Of a stretch of 64,000 nt of DNA, positions 50,877-59,164 are shown piece by piece. Positions within the stretch are counted from its first letter, which is position 1; the number at the start of each line of letters is the position of its first letter. Source of the DNA: Variovorax sp. ZS18.2.2 (lineage in GTDB: Bacteria > Pseudomonadota > Gammaproteobacteria > Burkholderiales > Burkholderiaceae_C); NCBI RefSeq assembly GCF_024701975.1, contig NZ_JANLNM010000006.1, positions 62,001 to 126,000 of the forward strand, written 5' to 3'. The notes under the pieces are model-generated. The model was given only the letters and a program-made list of their open reading frames with translations, made no database searches and had not been told where the DNA came from. A program made the translations under genes and the position numbers.

Positions 50877-51692
50877 ATGGCCAAAATTGTGGTGGTGACC
50901 TCGGGCAAGGGCGGCGTCGGCAAGACGACCACCAGCGCCAGCTTCGCATCCGGCCTCGCGCTGGCGGGCAAGAAGACGGCCGTGATCGACTTCGACGTGG
51001 GCCTGCGCAACCTCGACCTGATCATGGGCTGCGAACGCCGCGTGGTGTACGACCTCATCAACGTGATCCAGGGCGAGGCCAACCTGAGCCAGGCGCTCAT
51101 CAAGGACAAGCAGTGCGACAACCTGTTCGTGCTGGCCGCCTCGCAGACGCGCGACAAGGAAGCGCTCACGCAAGAGGGCGTCGAGAAGATCCTGAACGAC
51201 CTGGCCGCAATGGACTTCGAATACATCATCTGCGACTCGCCCGCGGGCATCGAGACCGGCGCGATGATGGCGATGCACTTCGCCGACGAGGCGCTGGTGG
51301 TGACCAACCCCGAGGTCTCCTCGGTGCGCGACTCGGACCGCATCCTGGGCATGCTCAGCAGCAAGACCAAGCGCGCCAAGGACGGCAGCGAGCCGATCAA
51401 GGAGCACCTGCTGATCACCCGCTACAACCCGAACCGGGTGGCGGGCGGCCAGATGCTCTCGCTGGAAGACATCCAGGACATCCTGCGCATCAAGCTGATC
51501 GGTGTGATCCCCGAGTCGGAAAGCGTGCTGCATGCCTCCAACCAGGGCGTGCCCGCGATCCACGACAAGGACACCGACGTGGCGCAGGCCTACAGCGACG
51601 TGGTGGCGCGCTTTCTCGGTGAGGAGAAGCCCATGCGCTTCGTCGACGCCGAGAAGCCGGGCTTCTTCAAGCGGATCTTCGGAGGCAAGTAG
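50877..51692 (+). CDS. minD: Septum site-determining protein MinD
   Basis: MinD is a membrane-binding ATPase that recruits MinC and oscillates with MinE. The 271-residue form starts MAKIVVVTSGKGGVGKTT with the deviant Walker A. It also has IDFDVGLRNLDLIMGCERRV, CDSPAGIETGA and the C-terminal amphipathic helix FFKRIFGG. Two in-frame ATGs exist; AAGAAGGA abuts the one at 50871 and is six bases before the one at 50877, so 50877 is the proper start. MinE follows two bases after the stop. Confidence 0.97.
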   Translation: MAKIVVVTSGKGGVGKTTTSASFASGLALAGKKTAVIDFDVGLRNLDLIMGCERRVVYDLINVIQGEANLSQALIKDKQCDNLFVLAASQTRDKEALTQEGVEKILNDLAAMDFEYIICDSPAGIETGAMMAMHFADEALVVTNPEVSSVRDSDRILGMLSSKTKRAKDGSEPIKEHLLITRYNPNRVAGGQMLSLEDIQDILRIKLIGVIPESESVLHASNQGVPAIHDKDTDVAQAYSDVVARFLGEEKPMRFVDAEKPGFFKRIFGGK

Positions 51693-51694
51693 GC

Positions 51695-51967
51695 ATGTCG
51701 TTTCTCTCGTTCCTGCTTGGCGAGAAGAAGAAGACTGCAAGCGTCGCCAAAGAGCGCCTGCAGATCATCCTCGCGCACGAGCGCTCCAGCCTCAGCGGCA
51801 AGAAGCGCCCCGACTACCTGCCCGAACTCCAGCGCGAGCTGGTGGCGGTGATTTCCAAGTACGTGTCGATCAATCCCGACGACATCAAGGTGCACCTGGA
51901 AACCCAGGACAACCTCGAAGTGCTCGACATCAAGATCGAGCTGCCTGACCCGGCACCTGCCCGGTAG
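51695..51967 (+). CDS. minE: Cell division topological specificity factor MinE
   Basis: The 90-residue protein begins with an amphipathic helix (SFLSFLLGEKK) for membrane binding, then the MinD-interacting region (AKERLQIILAHERS) and the dimerisation domain (YLPELQRELVAVISKYVSINPDDIKVHLETQDNLEVLDIKIELP). It stimulates MinD ATP hydrolysis. Its last 38 bases overlap the end of the convergent rhodanese gene. Confidence 0.96.
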   Translation: MSFLSFLLGEKKKTASVAKERLQIILAHERSSLSGKKRPDYLPELQRELVAVISKYVSINPDDIKVHLETQDNLEVLDIKIELPDPAPAR

Positions 51968-53579
51968 GGAAGAAGCGAAAGCGCACCGACGGGTCCTGCA
52001 GGACCCGCTCGGCCAGCGCCCGCTCCCAGGCGAGGTAATCGGCCCAGGCCGCATCGCGGCGCGGGCCGAACACGCGCATGACCGAGCCCCAGTCGTCGTC
52101 GAAGGGGGTGAGGAGCTGGGCTGGCACGAACGCGGTCGACAACGGCCGTCCTGACGCCTTCCAGGCCCCTGTTCCGCCCTGGAGCCAGGTGAACACCGCC
52201 CCCGATCCCGGCCAGCGCTGTTGCGCATCGCGCGCGACACGGCGTGCAGCCGCGCCGTCGGGCGAGGTGAAGACCAGCGTGCGGCCGGCCACGGCGTGCG
52301 AGGCGAGCGGGCCCAGCGAGGCCGGCAGCATGTAGAGCGCGCCGGGCAGGTGGCCGCGTTCGTAGTCGAGGCTGGCGCCCACGTCGATCACCGTCACCGC
52401 GCCGTTCCTGCGCAGCTGCGCGAGTGCTTCGGGGTTCAGCGGTGGGGGTGCGTCCGTCACCGTGGCCGCCTGCGCGGGAGGTGCCTGTTCGGGCAACAGC
52501 GCGCCGTCGTAGACGTACACCTCGGCCTGGTTGAGTTGCGTGAGCCAGAAGCTCGTGACCGCGGCGCGCAGGCGGTGCGCGGGATCGTCGATCAGCACGA
52601 TGCGGGCGCCGCGCGTGCCGATGAGGTTCTCGAAGTGCATGAACAACTGGCCGCCGGGGACTTGCTGCACCGCCGTGTCTGCGAAGGCCGGGTCGACGGT
52701 GGGTCGCACATCGAAGATGTAGAGGCTGCGCGTGTCGTCGGCGCGCCAGCTCGCGAGCTGCGCGGCGTCGGCCACGGGAAGGGCGAAGCGCTTGAGCAAC
52801 TCGTCGGCAATGCGGCGCAGGACCTCGGGCGATTCGGGCGGCAGCTCGTCGTCGGGCGTGGCGTTCTGCACGGTCGGCGCACCTTGCAGGCCCCAGGCCA
52901 TCACGCCGTCCTCCACGAACACCGCATCGGGCGCGCGGCCCAGCAGCCGCAGCGTGGTGGCGCCGACGATGCCGCGCGTGCGGCTGAAGCAGTTGATCGC
53001 CCAGACATGCGCCGCATCGCCCGCCTCGAAGCGGCGCAGCGCGAGCTCGGTGCCGGCGTGGTTGCGCGCGCCGGGCAGCGAGAGGAATTCGAATTCCGCG
53101 CGCGGCCGGGCGTCGACCAGCGTGGTCGGCAGGCCTTCGCGCTGGCGTGCGCGCAGGGCGTCGATGTGGAGGGCCGGCGTGCCGTAGTGCAGCCGCGCGC
53201 GGTCGCCGAAGGCCTTGACCAGCGTGCCGTAGCCGTCGATGGCAGGCAGGCCCTCGGTCACCCAGCGCTGCAGGCCGCCGTCGAGCGTGCGCACGTCGGT
53301 GTAGCCCAGGCGCGCAAGCAGGGCCGACGCAGCCTGTGCGGCGCCGTCGGGCGCGTTGTAGTCGTCGTAGAGCACCACGGGCGTGGAACGTCGCGGCACG
53401 AGCGCGCCGATCTGCAGTTCGAGCCCGCTGAGCGGCGCGTTGCGCGCGAGGTTGGGATGGCGCTGCACGAACCAGCGGGTTTCGCGCACGTCGAGCAGCG
53501 CGAGTTCGACGGTGGGCTCGGCCAGCAGCAGGGCTTGCAGCTCCGCGGGAGCGATGGGTTTCTTCGGGGTCCAGCTCAT
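51930..53579 (-). CDS. Four-domain rhodanese protein with one active cysteine
   Basis: The 549-residue protein contains four consecutive rhodanese-like segments (about 10-110, 130-240, 265-350 and 370-475). Only the second has a cysteine in the active loop (WAINCFSRTRGIVGA). The first loop reads VVLYDDYN, the third IVLIDDPA and the fourth VFTSPDGA, so those are likely structural or regulatory. It should transfer sulfur from a persulfide donor. Its 3' end runs into minE on the other strand. A Bug-family gene lies just upstream on the same strand. Confidence 0.88.
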   Translation of the reverse strand: MSWTPKKPIAPAELQALLLAEPTVELALLDVRETRWFVQRHPNLARNAPLSGLELQIGALVPRRSTPVVLYDDYNAPDGAAQAASALLARLGYTDVRTLDGGLQRWVTEGLPAIDGYGTLVKAFGDRARLHYGTPALHIDALRARQREGLPTTLVDARPRAEFEFLSLPGARNHAGTELALRRFEAGDAAHVWAINCFSRTRGIVGATTLRLLGRAPDAVFVEDGVMAWGLQGAPTVQNATPDDELPPESPEVLRRIADELLKRFALPVADAAQLASWRADDTRSLYIFDVRPTVDPAFADTAVQQVPGGQLFMHFENLIGTRGARIVLIDDPAHRLRAAVTSFWLTQLNQAEVYVYDGALLPEQAPPAQAATVTDAPPPLNPEALAQLRRNGAVTVIDVGASLDYERGHLPGALYMLPASLGPLASHAVAGRTLVFTSPDGAAARRVARDAQQRWPGSGAVFTWLQGGTGAWKASGRPLSTAFVPAQLLTPFDDDWGSVMRVFGPRRDAAWADYLAWERALAERVLQDPSVRFRFFPTGQVPGQAARS

Positions 53580-53586
53580 GGCGATG

Positions 53587-54579
53587 TCAGTCGGGCAGGA
53601 TGCCGGCCTGTTTCACGACGGCCGTCCACTTGACGGTTTCGCTCTGGATGAAACGGCCGAACTCCTCGGGCGTGTTGCCCACGGTGAAGGCGCCGATGTC
53701 GTCGTAGCGCTTCTTGAAGTCAGGCGACTGCACGATGGCGCGCAGTTCGCGCGAGAGCCGCTGCACCAGCGGCGCCGGCGTGCCGCTGCGCACGACCACG
53801 CCATACCAGGACGTGACCTCGAAATCGGGCAGGCCGGCCTCGGCGGTTGTGGGCACGTCGGGCAGCCACGGCGCGCGCGTCCGGTAGGCCACGGCCAGCG
53901 GCTTCAGCGTGCCGGCCTTGATGAAGGGAATGGCCGTGATCACCTCGTTGAAGATGAACTGCGTCTGCCCCGCGATCAGGTCGTTGAGGGCCGGCGCGCT
54001 GCCCTGGTAGGGGATGGCGGTGAAGTCGGCGCCGGTCCGCGCCCTGAGCAACTCGCCCGCGAGGTGCGAGTACGCGCCCAGACTGATGCCGTAGTTGACC
54101 TTGCCCGGGTGCTTCTTCGAGTAGTCGACCAGCTCCCGCGGATTGCCGACGGGCAGCCTGGGATTCACCAGCAGCACCTGCGGCGTCTGCACCAGCAGCG
54201 AGACCGGCGTGAAGTCGCGCGCGAGGTCGTAGCTCAGCTGCTTGAAGAGCGCGGGCTGCACCGTGAGGTTGGACGCGGGCGCGAGCAGCAGCGTGTAGCC
54301 GTCGGCCGGCTGACGCGCCACGAAATCGAAGCCGATGTTGCCCGCCGCACCGCTGCGGTTCTCGACCACCACGGCCTGCCTGAGCCGCTGCTGCAGTTGC
54401 TCGGCGACCTCGCGGGCAATCTTGTCGGCGATGCCGCCGGCCGGATAGGGAACCACCACGCGGATCGTCTTGGTCGGGTAGTCGTCGACAGCCGCCGCGT
54501 GGACCGGGGAGACACCCACCAACGCAGACGCAGACAGCGCCCACCAGAGCACGGCGAGACGGGAGAAAGGGGCGTTCAT
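53587..54579 (-). CDS. Bug/TctC family solute-binding protein
   Basis: The 330-residue periplasmic protein has a signal peptide (LAVLWWALSASALVGVSPVHA) and the Bug pattern YPTKTIRVVVPYPAGGIADKIAREVAE, VVENRSGAAGNIGFDFVA and GSAPALNDLIAGQTQFIF. Bug proteins bind carboxylates and are very numerous in betaproteobacteria, often without transporter genes nearby, as here. The ATG at 54579 gives the signal peptide directly. It lies seven bases from the rhodanese gene in the same direction, so they may be co-transcribed. Confidence 0.92.
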   Translation of the reverse strand: MNAPFSRLAVLWWALSASALVGVSPVHAAAVDDYPTKTIRVVVPYPAGGIADKIAREVAEQLQQRLRQAVVVENRSGAAGNIGFDFVARQPADGYTLLLAPASNLTVQPALFKQLSYDLARDFTPVSLLVQTPQVLLVNPRLPVGNPRELVDYSKKHPGKVNYGISLGAYSHLAGELLRARTGADFTAIPYQGSAPALNDLIAGQTQFIFNEVITAIPFIKAGTLKPLAVAYRTRAPWLPDVPTTAEAGLPDFEVTSWYGVVVRSGTPAPLVQRLSRELRAIVQSPDFKKRYDDIGAFTVGNTPEEFGRFIQSETVKWTAVVKQAGILPD

Positions 54580-54735
54580 GGAGACAGGCGAAGGATGGCA
54601 GCGCAGCAAAGCCGCCAAGCGTAGGCCGCGGCAGGCCGGAGCAGGAACGAAATTTCGCGACCTTGCTTATGCGAAAAGCGCGCATGCAGAGGGCTTCTTC
54701 ATACCTAGGATCGCAGTCCTTTGAGTCGCCCGCCC

Positions 54736-55686
54736 ATGACATCGACTGCCAAACCATCCACCGCACCGACGCGCGCCCCGTCCGGCACGCGCCGGACGCA
54801 TTGGTGGTGGCACTACGAAGTGCCGACGCTGCTGCTCGCCGGCGCGCTCTATGCCGCGTGGGCCGCGCTGCTGTGGTGGCACGCGGCGTTGCCGGGTTGG
54901 GCGCTGTTCGTGCTGGGCGGCTTTCTCGCGCAGCTGCATTTCTCGCTGCAGCACGAGAGCATCCACGCGATGCGTCACCTGCCGACGTGGCTGCGCCATG
55001 CGGTGGTGTGGGCGCCGCTCAACCTGTGGCTGCCGTATCCGTTCTACAACCGCGGCCACAGTTCGCACCACGTCAATTTCCACCTCACGCACCCGGAGCG
55101 CGACAACGAGAGCGCCTACCACTCGGCGCCCGCATGGGCGGGCTACGGGCCGGTCTGGCGCTGGATCTACATGGCGAACCAGACGATCGCATTCCGCGTC
55201 GTGCTCGGGCCGTTCCTCAGGCTGTGGAAGCTGGTGCGCTTCGAATCGCAGCAGGTGCTCGCGGGCAACTTCTCGCGGCTGCCGACCTGGGGCTGGCATG
55301 CGCTGAGCGTGGCGCCGGTGCTGTACTTCGTCACCGGGGTCTGCGGCATGGGCCTGGGCGAGTACCTGCTGTACTTCGTCTACCCGGGAATGATGCTGGG
55401 GTCGCTGCGCACCTTCACCGAGCACCGCTGGGCCGACACGCCGCACGAGCGCGTGGCCATCGTCGAGTCGAACGTCGTCTTCGGGCTGCTCTACCTGTTC
55501 AACAACCTGCACCATGTGCACCACCGCGCGCCGACGATGCCCTGGTACGAGATCCCGGTGTACTTCCGGCGCCACCGCGCAGAGGTGCTGGAGGCAAACG
55601 GCAATTTCTATTACCGGGGCTACGGCGAGATCGTGCGGCGGCACCTGTTCAGGCCGGTGTTCACGCCGGTACACCCGACGTGGTGA
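54736..55686 (+). CDS. Fatty acid desaturase family protein
   Basis: The 316-residue membrane protein has the three histidine boxes of the family: HESIHAMRH (about 73-81), HSSHH and HHVHH near residue 257. It has about four hydrophobic helices. It may desaturate or hydroxylate acyl chains or a related lipid at the inner membrane, using a di-iron centre and O2. The ATG at 54736 is preferred over a TTG five codons earlier. It is convergent with a hydrolase gene. Confidence 0.9.
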   Translation: MTSTAKPSTAPTRAPSGTRRTHWWWHYEVPTLLLAGALYAAWAALLWWHAALPGWALFVLGGFLAQLHFSLQHESIHAMRHLPTWLRHAVVWAPLNLWLPYPFYNRGHSSHHVNFHLTHPERDNESAYHSAPAWAGYGPVWRWIYMANQTIAFRVVLGPFLRLWKLVRFESQQVLAGNFSRLPTWGWHALSVAPVLYFVTGVCGMGLGEYLLYFVYPGMMLGSLRTFTEHRWADTPHERVAIVESNVVFGLLYLFNNLHHVHHRAPTMPWYEIPVYFRRHRAEVLEANGNFYYRGYGEIVRRHLFRPVFTPVHPTW

Positions 55687-55708
55687 GCCGACGTGGTGAG
55701 GGCAGCGC

Positions 55709-56605
55709 TCACGCGCCTGCCAGGAAGCGCGTCACCCGGTCCAGCACATCCGCCTCCTTGAGGATGCGGCGATGGCCCCAGCCCTGCGTGGCGACGAGTT
55801 GCGCGCGGGCAATTGCATCGCGGTAGGCCTCGCCATCGGCAAAGCGGTTCACGCGGTCGTCGCGGTCGTGAACGATCAACGTCGGTTGCGCGATGCGCGG
55901 GCCGGCGAGCGCAGGTTCGAACTGCGGCATCAGCACGCCTTCGCGCGCCTCGAACATCCGCTGCATCGCGGCGCGCGTCTGCTCGCTGAGGCCGAAGGCG
56001 TGCGCGAAGTAGCGCGTGTATTCGCGCGGCGACGCGGGCGGTGCAAGCAGCACGATGCGTTCGGCCGGCAGCCCGCGCCCCGCGGCGTAGGCCAGCGCAT
56101 TGGCGCCCAGCGAATGCGCGACGACAGCGCGCAACGCACGGCCGTCCGCGGCGAGCCGGGCGGTGACGTAGTCGATGGCGCGCGCGAACTGCGCGCCGTT
56201 GGTCGCCATGCCTTCGCTGCGGCCGTGCGCGGGCAGTTCGAGCAGCACCGGTCGAAGACCCGCCGCGGCGACTGCCTGCGCGAGCGGCAGCATCTGGCCC
56301 GCGTGCCCGCCCCAGCCATGCACCAGCAGCACGACCGGCGCCGATTCCGCGCCCGAATCCTGCGCCGCCAGGTGGTAGATGCCGACGCTCGCATCCTCGA
56401 AGGACCAGGCCTCGTGGCGCCAGTCGGCGCCGGGGTGCTGCCCGCGGTACAGCCACTTGGGCGGCAGCGGCGTGCCGAATACCCGGTAGGCCGCGCGCAC
56501 GCCCAGCGCGGGCCAGAGGCGTTGCGATGCGCCGAGGCCGAAGCGCATCGCGCGCATCAGCCGGCTGGCGCCGTAGTAGGTCGTGGGGGCGGGGGTGCTT
56601 GTCAT
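55709..56605 (-). CDS. Alpha/beta fold hydrolase
   Basis: The 298-residue protein has the oxyanion strand VLLVHGWGGHAGQM, the nucleophile elbow VVAHSLGANAL (serine near 144), the acid in IVHDRDDRVNR and the histidine in TQGWGHRRIL, giving a complete triad. There is no signal peptide. The substrate is unknown. AAGGA ten bases upstream sets the start at 56605, just outside the long palindrome. Confidence 0.88.
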   Translation of the reverse strand: MTSTPAPTTYYGASRLMRAMRFGLGASQRLWPALGVRAAYRVFGTPLPPKWLYRGQHPGADWRHEAWSFEDASVGIYHLAAQDSGAESAPVVLLVHGWGGHAGQMLPLAQAVAAAGLRPVLLELPAHGRSEGMATNGAQFARAIDYVTARLAADGRALRAVVAHSLGANALAYAAGRGLPAERIVLLAPPASPREYTRYFAHAFGLSEQTRAAMQRMFEAREGVLMPQFEPALAGPRIAQPTLIVHDRDDRVNRFADGEAYRDAIARAQLVATQGWGHRRILKEADVLDRVTRFLAGA

Positions 56606-56621
56606 GGGCGGGGGTTCCTTC

Positions 56622-56782
56622 AGAGGCTGAGAGGCAATTCGGCGTGACCGAGCAGCCCCCGCAAAGGGCCCCAATCAAGGCGCAAAGCGCAGCCATAGCT
56701 CGGGCTATGGCGAGCATTTGCAACGCAGAGTGGGGCCCTTTGCGGGGGATGAGCGGTCATGTCGGATTGCCTCTCAGCCTCT
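56622..56782. repeat. 161-bp long palindromic element
   Basis: The outer arms match over 17 bp (56622-56638 with 56766-56782) and the inner arms over 18 bp (CCCCCGCAAAGGGCCCCA at 56656-56673 with 56731-56748). The centre is GCCATAGCT/CTATGGC around CGGG. The element fills the gap between the hydrolase start and the microprotein stop. I recall hairpins with a similar centre as frequent in Comamonadaceae genomes. Confidence 0.8.
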
Positions 56783-56895
56783 TAATACCAGACCCAGTCC
56801 TGGTTGCTGCGGGGCAGGCTGCGCAGCGTGTCGCGGGCGGCTTCGACGCCAAGGGCGACGGCGTAGATGGCGAGGCAAAGGGCAATGATCAGCAT
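56782..56895 (-). CDS. 37-residue membrane microprotein
   Basis: On the minus strand an ATG with GGAG at good distance (GGAGAAGCAGCC-ATG) opens a frame of 37 codons before TAA. The product starts MLIIALCLAIYAVALGVEAA, one hydrophobic helix, and ends with a charged, aromatic tail (SNQDWVWY). It lies 78 bases after the TetR gene on the same strand. A palindrome nearly identical to the one in front of the TetR gene sits 19 bases upstream of its ATG. Its stop codon touches the palindromic repeat. Function is unknown. Confidence 0.65.
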   Translation of the reverse strand: MLIIALCLAIYAVALGVEAARDTLRSLPRSNQDWVWY

Positions 56896-56913
56896 GGCTG
56901 CTTCTCCTATTTA

Positions 56914-56929
56914 TCGCACGACTGTGCGA
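56914..56929. promoter_or_regulatory. Probable TetR operator upstream of the microprotein
   Basis: TCGCAC-GACT-GTGCGA is a perfect 6-bp inverted repeat. Fifteen of its 16 bases recur, on the opposite strand, at 57588-57603 before the TetR gene. Two near-identical dyads flanking a TetR gene point to a shared operator. Confidence 0.65.
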
Positions 56930-56973
56930 AATTCTGACAAATAAAGACGAGGGAAATCCGCCTGCTTCACGGC

Positions 56974-57576
56974 TCAGGCGAGGTAGCTGGAAAGGAGCCG
57001 CTGCCAGGTCTGCGCGGCCCGGTCGGCGGTGTGCGGGTCGCGCAGGAAGCGCGCGTCGTGCAGTTGGTTCATCATGATCCCGTTGATCTCGCTGACCAGC
57101 TGCGCGGGCTCGGTGTCGGCCTTGAGCTCGCCGGCCTCGATGGCGAGCGTCACGGTGCGGCGGAGAGCCGCGCGCCAGCGCGTGATCTCCTCGAGGAGCA
57201 CGTCGCGCAACTCGCCTTCGCGGTCGTCGAACTCGAAGGCACCGGCCACGTAGAGGCAGCCGGTCTGAGCCTCGACATCGCGGGTGCGGGCGATCCAGCG
57301 GGCCACGATGTCGTTCAGGCGGGCAAGGCCCTTGGGCTTCTGCATGGCGGGCACGAACACATCGGACAGGAAGCCGCGGCCGTACTCCTCGATCACCGCC
57401 TTCTGCAGCGCCTCGCGCGAACCCACGCGGGAGAACACCCCGCTCTTGGAGAGGCCCAGGCGGCTCGCGATGACCTGCAGCGAGATCGCTTCCAGGCCCT
57501 CGGCCAGGGCGAGGTCCAGCGCGGCGCCGACGATGGCGGCACGGGTGAGTTCGCTTTTCTGGGTCTTGGCGTCCAT
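56974..57576 (-). CDS. TetR family repressor
   Basis: The 200-residue protein has the TetR helix-turn-helix (RAAIVGAALDLALAEGLEAISLQVIASRLGLSKSGVFSRVGSREALQKAVIEEY, within residues 11-66) and a ligand-binding C-terminal domain with CLYVAGAFEFDDREGELRD. The start at 57576 is chosen because it fits the family; the frame is open to 57678 through the operator. It is probably autoregulated through the palindrome 12 bases upstream. Confidence 0.92.
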   Translation of the reverse strand: MDAKTQKSELTRAAIVGAALDLALAEGLEAISLQVIASRLGLSKSGVFSRVGSREALQKAVIEEYGRGFLSDVFVPAMQKPKGLARLNDIVARWIARTRDVEAQTGCLYVAGAFEFDDREGELRDVLLEEITRWRAALRRTVTLAIEAGELKADTEPAQLVSEINGIMMNQLHDARFLRDPHTADRAAQTWQRLLSSYLA

Positions 57577-57587
57577 GCGGCGAACTT

Positions 57588-57603
57588 TAGCACAGTCGTG
57601 CGA
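57588..57603. promoter_or_regulatory. Probable TetR autoregulatory operator
   Basis: TAGCAC-AGTC-GTGCGA lies 12 bases upstream of the TetR start. Its reverse complement differs at one base from the dyad at 56914-56929. The position would block transcription initiation of the TetR gene. Confidence 0.65.
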
Positions 57604-57748
57604 AATCACAAGTGCGGCGCAAAAGACAGGCCGTAAAGATGTTTTGCTCATGTAGAACCAACAAACGCATCGTTCCATGCATAAGCGCTTCTGCCGAGAA
57701 TCGCCGGTCGGTCCCCACCCCGGGGTCCTGATGACACCTCGGCGCCAG

Positions 57749-58693
57749 ATGAACTTTCAACAACTGCGCTCGGTACGCGAGGCCGTTCGTTGCGGCTTCA
57801 ACCTGACCGAAGTCGCGCACACCCTTCACACCTCGCAGCCCGGCGTGAGCCGGCAGATCCGCGAACTCGAGGAGGAGCTCGGCATCGAGCTCTTCGTGCG
57901 CGCCGGCAAGCGGCTCACCGGCCTCACCGAGCCGGGCGGCCATGTGCTGCCGATCATCGAGCGCATGCTGCTGGAGAGCAGCAACCTGCGGCACGCGGGG
58001 CAGGAGTTCGTCGCGCAGCAGAGCGGGTTGCTCTCCATCGCGGCCACGCACTCGCAAGCGCGCTATGCGATGCCGGTGGCCGTGCAGGAATTTCGCGCGC
58101 AGTTCCCGAACGTGAAACTGCACCTGCACCAGGGCTCGCCCAAGCAGATCGCGCAGATGCTGATCGACGGCGAGGCCGACGTGGGCATCGCCACCGAGGC
58201 GCTGGGCGACTACCCGCAACTGGTCGCCCTGCCCTGCTACCGCTGGACGCATTCGGTGATCGTGCCGCCGGGCCATCCGCTGCTCGATGCGCCGCTGTCG
58301 CTGGAGGCGCTCACGCGCTATCCGCTCATCACCTACGACACGGGCTTCACCGGCCGCTCGCGCATCGACGAGGCCTTCGAGGCGCGCGGCCTCACGCCCA
58401 ACATCGTGCTCGCCGCGATGGATGCCGACGTGATCAAGACCTACGTTCATCTGGGCTTGGGCGTGGGCATCGTGGCCGGCGTGGCGTACGAAGCGGAGCG
58501 CGACACGCAACTGCGCGCGATCGATGCAGGGCGCCTGTTCGGCATCAACCTCACCAAACTCGCGGTGCGCCGCGGCAACTACCTGCGCAAGTACGTCTAT
58601 GCCTTCATCGAGTCGTTCGCGCCGACGCTGACGCGTGCCATTGTCGAGAAGGCGTTGGGTGACGAAGCCAAGGCGTCGCACTACGAAATCTAG
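57749..58693 (+). CDS. CysB-like LysR family regulator
   Basis: The 314-residue protein has the CysB/Cbl-type N-terminus MNFQQLRSVREAVRCGFNLTEVAHTLHTSQPGVSRQIRELEEELGIELFVR, with the PGVSRQI recognition helix. The effector domain has GLLSIAATHSQARYAMPV, which is a typical CysB feature. Such proteins activate sulfate or sulfonate assimilation and respond to O-acetylserine or reduced sulfur. The frame is open to 57677, but homology begins at 57749. It is a single gene divergent from TetR. Confidence 0.92.
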   Translation: MNFQQLRSVREAVRCGFNLTEVAHTLHTSQPGVSRQIRELEEELGIELFVRAGKRLTGLTEPGGHVLPIIERMLLESSNLRHAGQEFVAQQSGLLSIAATHSQARYAMPVAVQEFRAQFPNVKLHLHQGSPKQIAQMLIDGEADVGIATEALGDYPQLVALPCYRWTHSVIVPPGHPLLDAPLSLEALTRYPLITYDTGFTGRSRIDEAFEARGLTPNIVLAAMDADVIKTYVHLGLGVGIVAGVAYEAERDTQLRAIDAGRLFGINLTKLAVRRGNYLRKYVYAFIESFAPTLTRAIVEKALGDEAKASHYEI

Positions 58694-58829
58694 CCCCGCC
58701 GCGAGAGCCGTTCCGGGCGCTGTTGCGTGGCGGGTACTGCGAAAACGGCGGGGTTCAAAAGAAAGCGTGCGGCTTCACACAAGGGGCGTACATTCGGGTT
58801 AATTCCTTGGCTTCCGGAACGGATCAGCA

Positions 58830-59093
58830 ATGGCATCGACCCCGCAGCAGCAGCAACAGCAAACCAGGGCCGCCCAAAAGGCGGCCGATGCAGCGGAGCG
58901 ACGAGAACGGTTGAAACGGGCACTGCCCGCCACGGTGGAGCTCCTGCAGAGCCGCCAGGCCGACCGCATCGACGACAACGACATCGACGCCTATGTGAGC
59001 CTCAACTGGCTCGAATGGCACGGTGGGGGCCTGCGCCTCACCATCACCGGGCGCAACGTGTGCGCCCAGTCGGTATCCACCGCGCTGGCCTGA
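58830..59093 (+). CDS. Small conserved-looking hypothetical protein (87 aa)
   Basis: The protein has a glutamine-rich, charged N-terminal half that should be helical (QQQQQQTRAAQKAADAAERRERLKR) and a compact C-terminal half with YVSLNWLEWHGGGLRLTITGRNVCAQ. It has no signal or membrane segment. A GGA-type ribosome site lies upstream and a strong terminator follows 19 bases after the stop, so it is expressed as its own transcript. I do not recognise the family. Its role cannot be read from context. Confidence 0.75.
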   Translation: MASTPQQQQQQTRAAQKAADAAERRERLKRALPATVELLQSRQADRIDDNDIDAYVSLNWLEWHGGGLRLTITGRNVCAQSVSTALA

Positions 59094-59112
59094 CAAGCCT
59101 CCCCCCAAAAGA

Positions 59113-59142
59113 AAAACCGCCACAGTGACCTGTGGCGGTTTT
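59113..59142. terminator. Bidirectional hairpin terminator
   Basis: A 12-bp perfect stem (59113-59124 with 59131-59142) with a six-base loop has A4 at its start and T4 at its end. It ends the 87-residue gene and can also end the convergent RcnB-like gene. Confidence 0.88.
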
Positions 59143-59164
59143 GTATGCGGGCGAGCCGGGCGGG

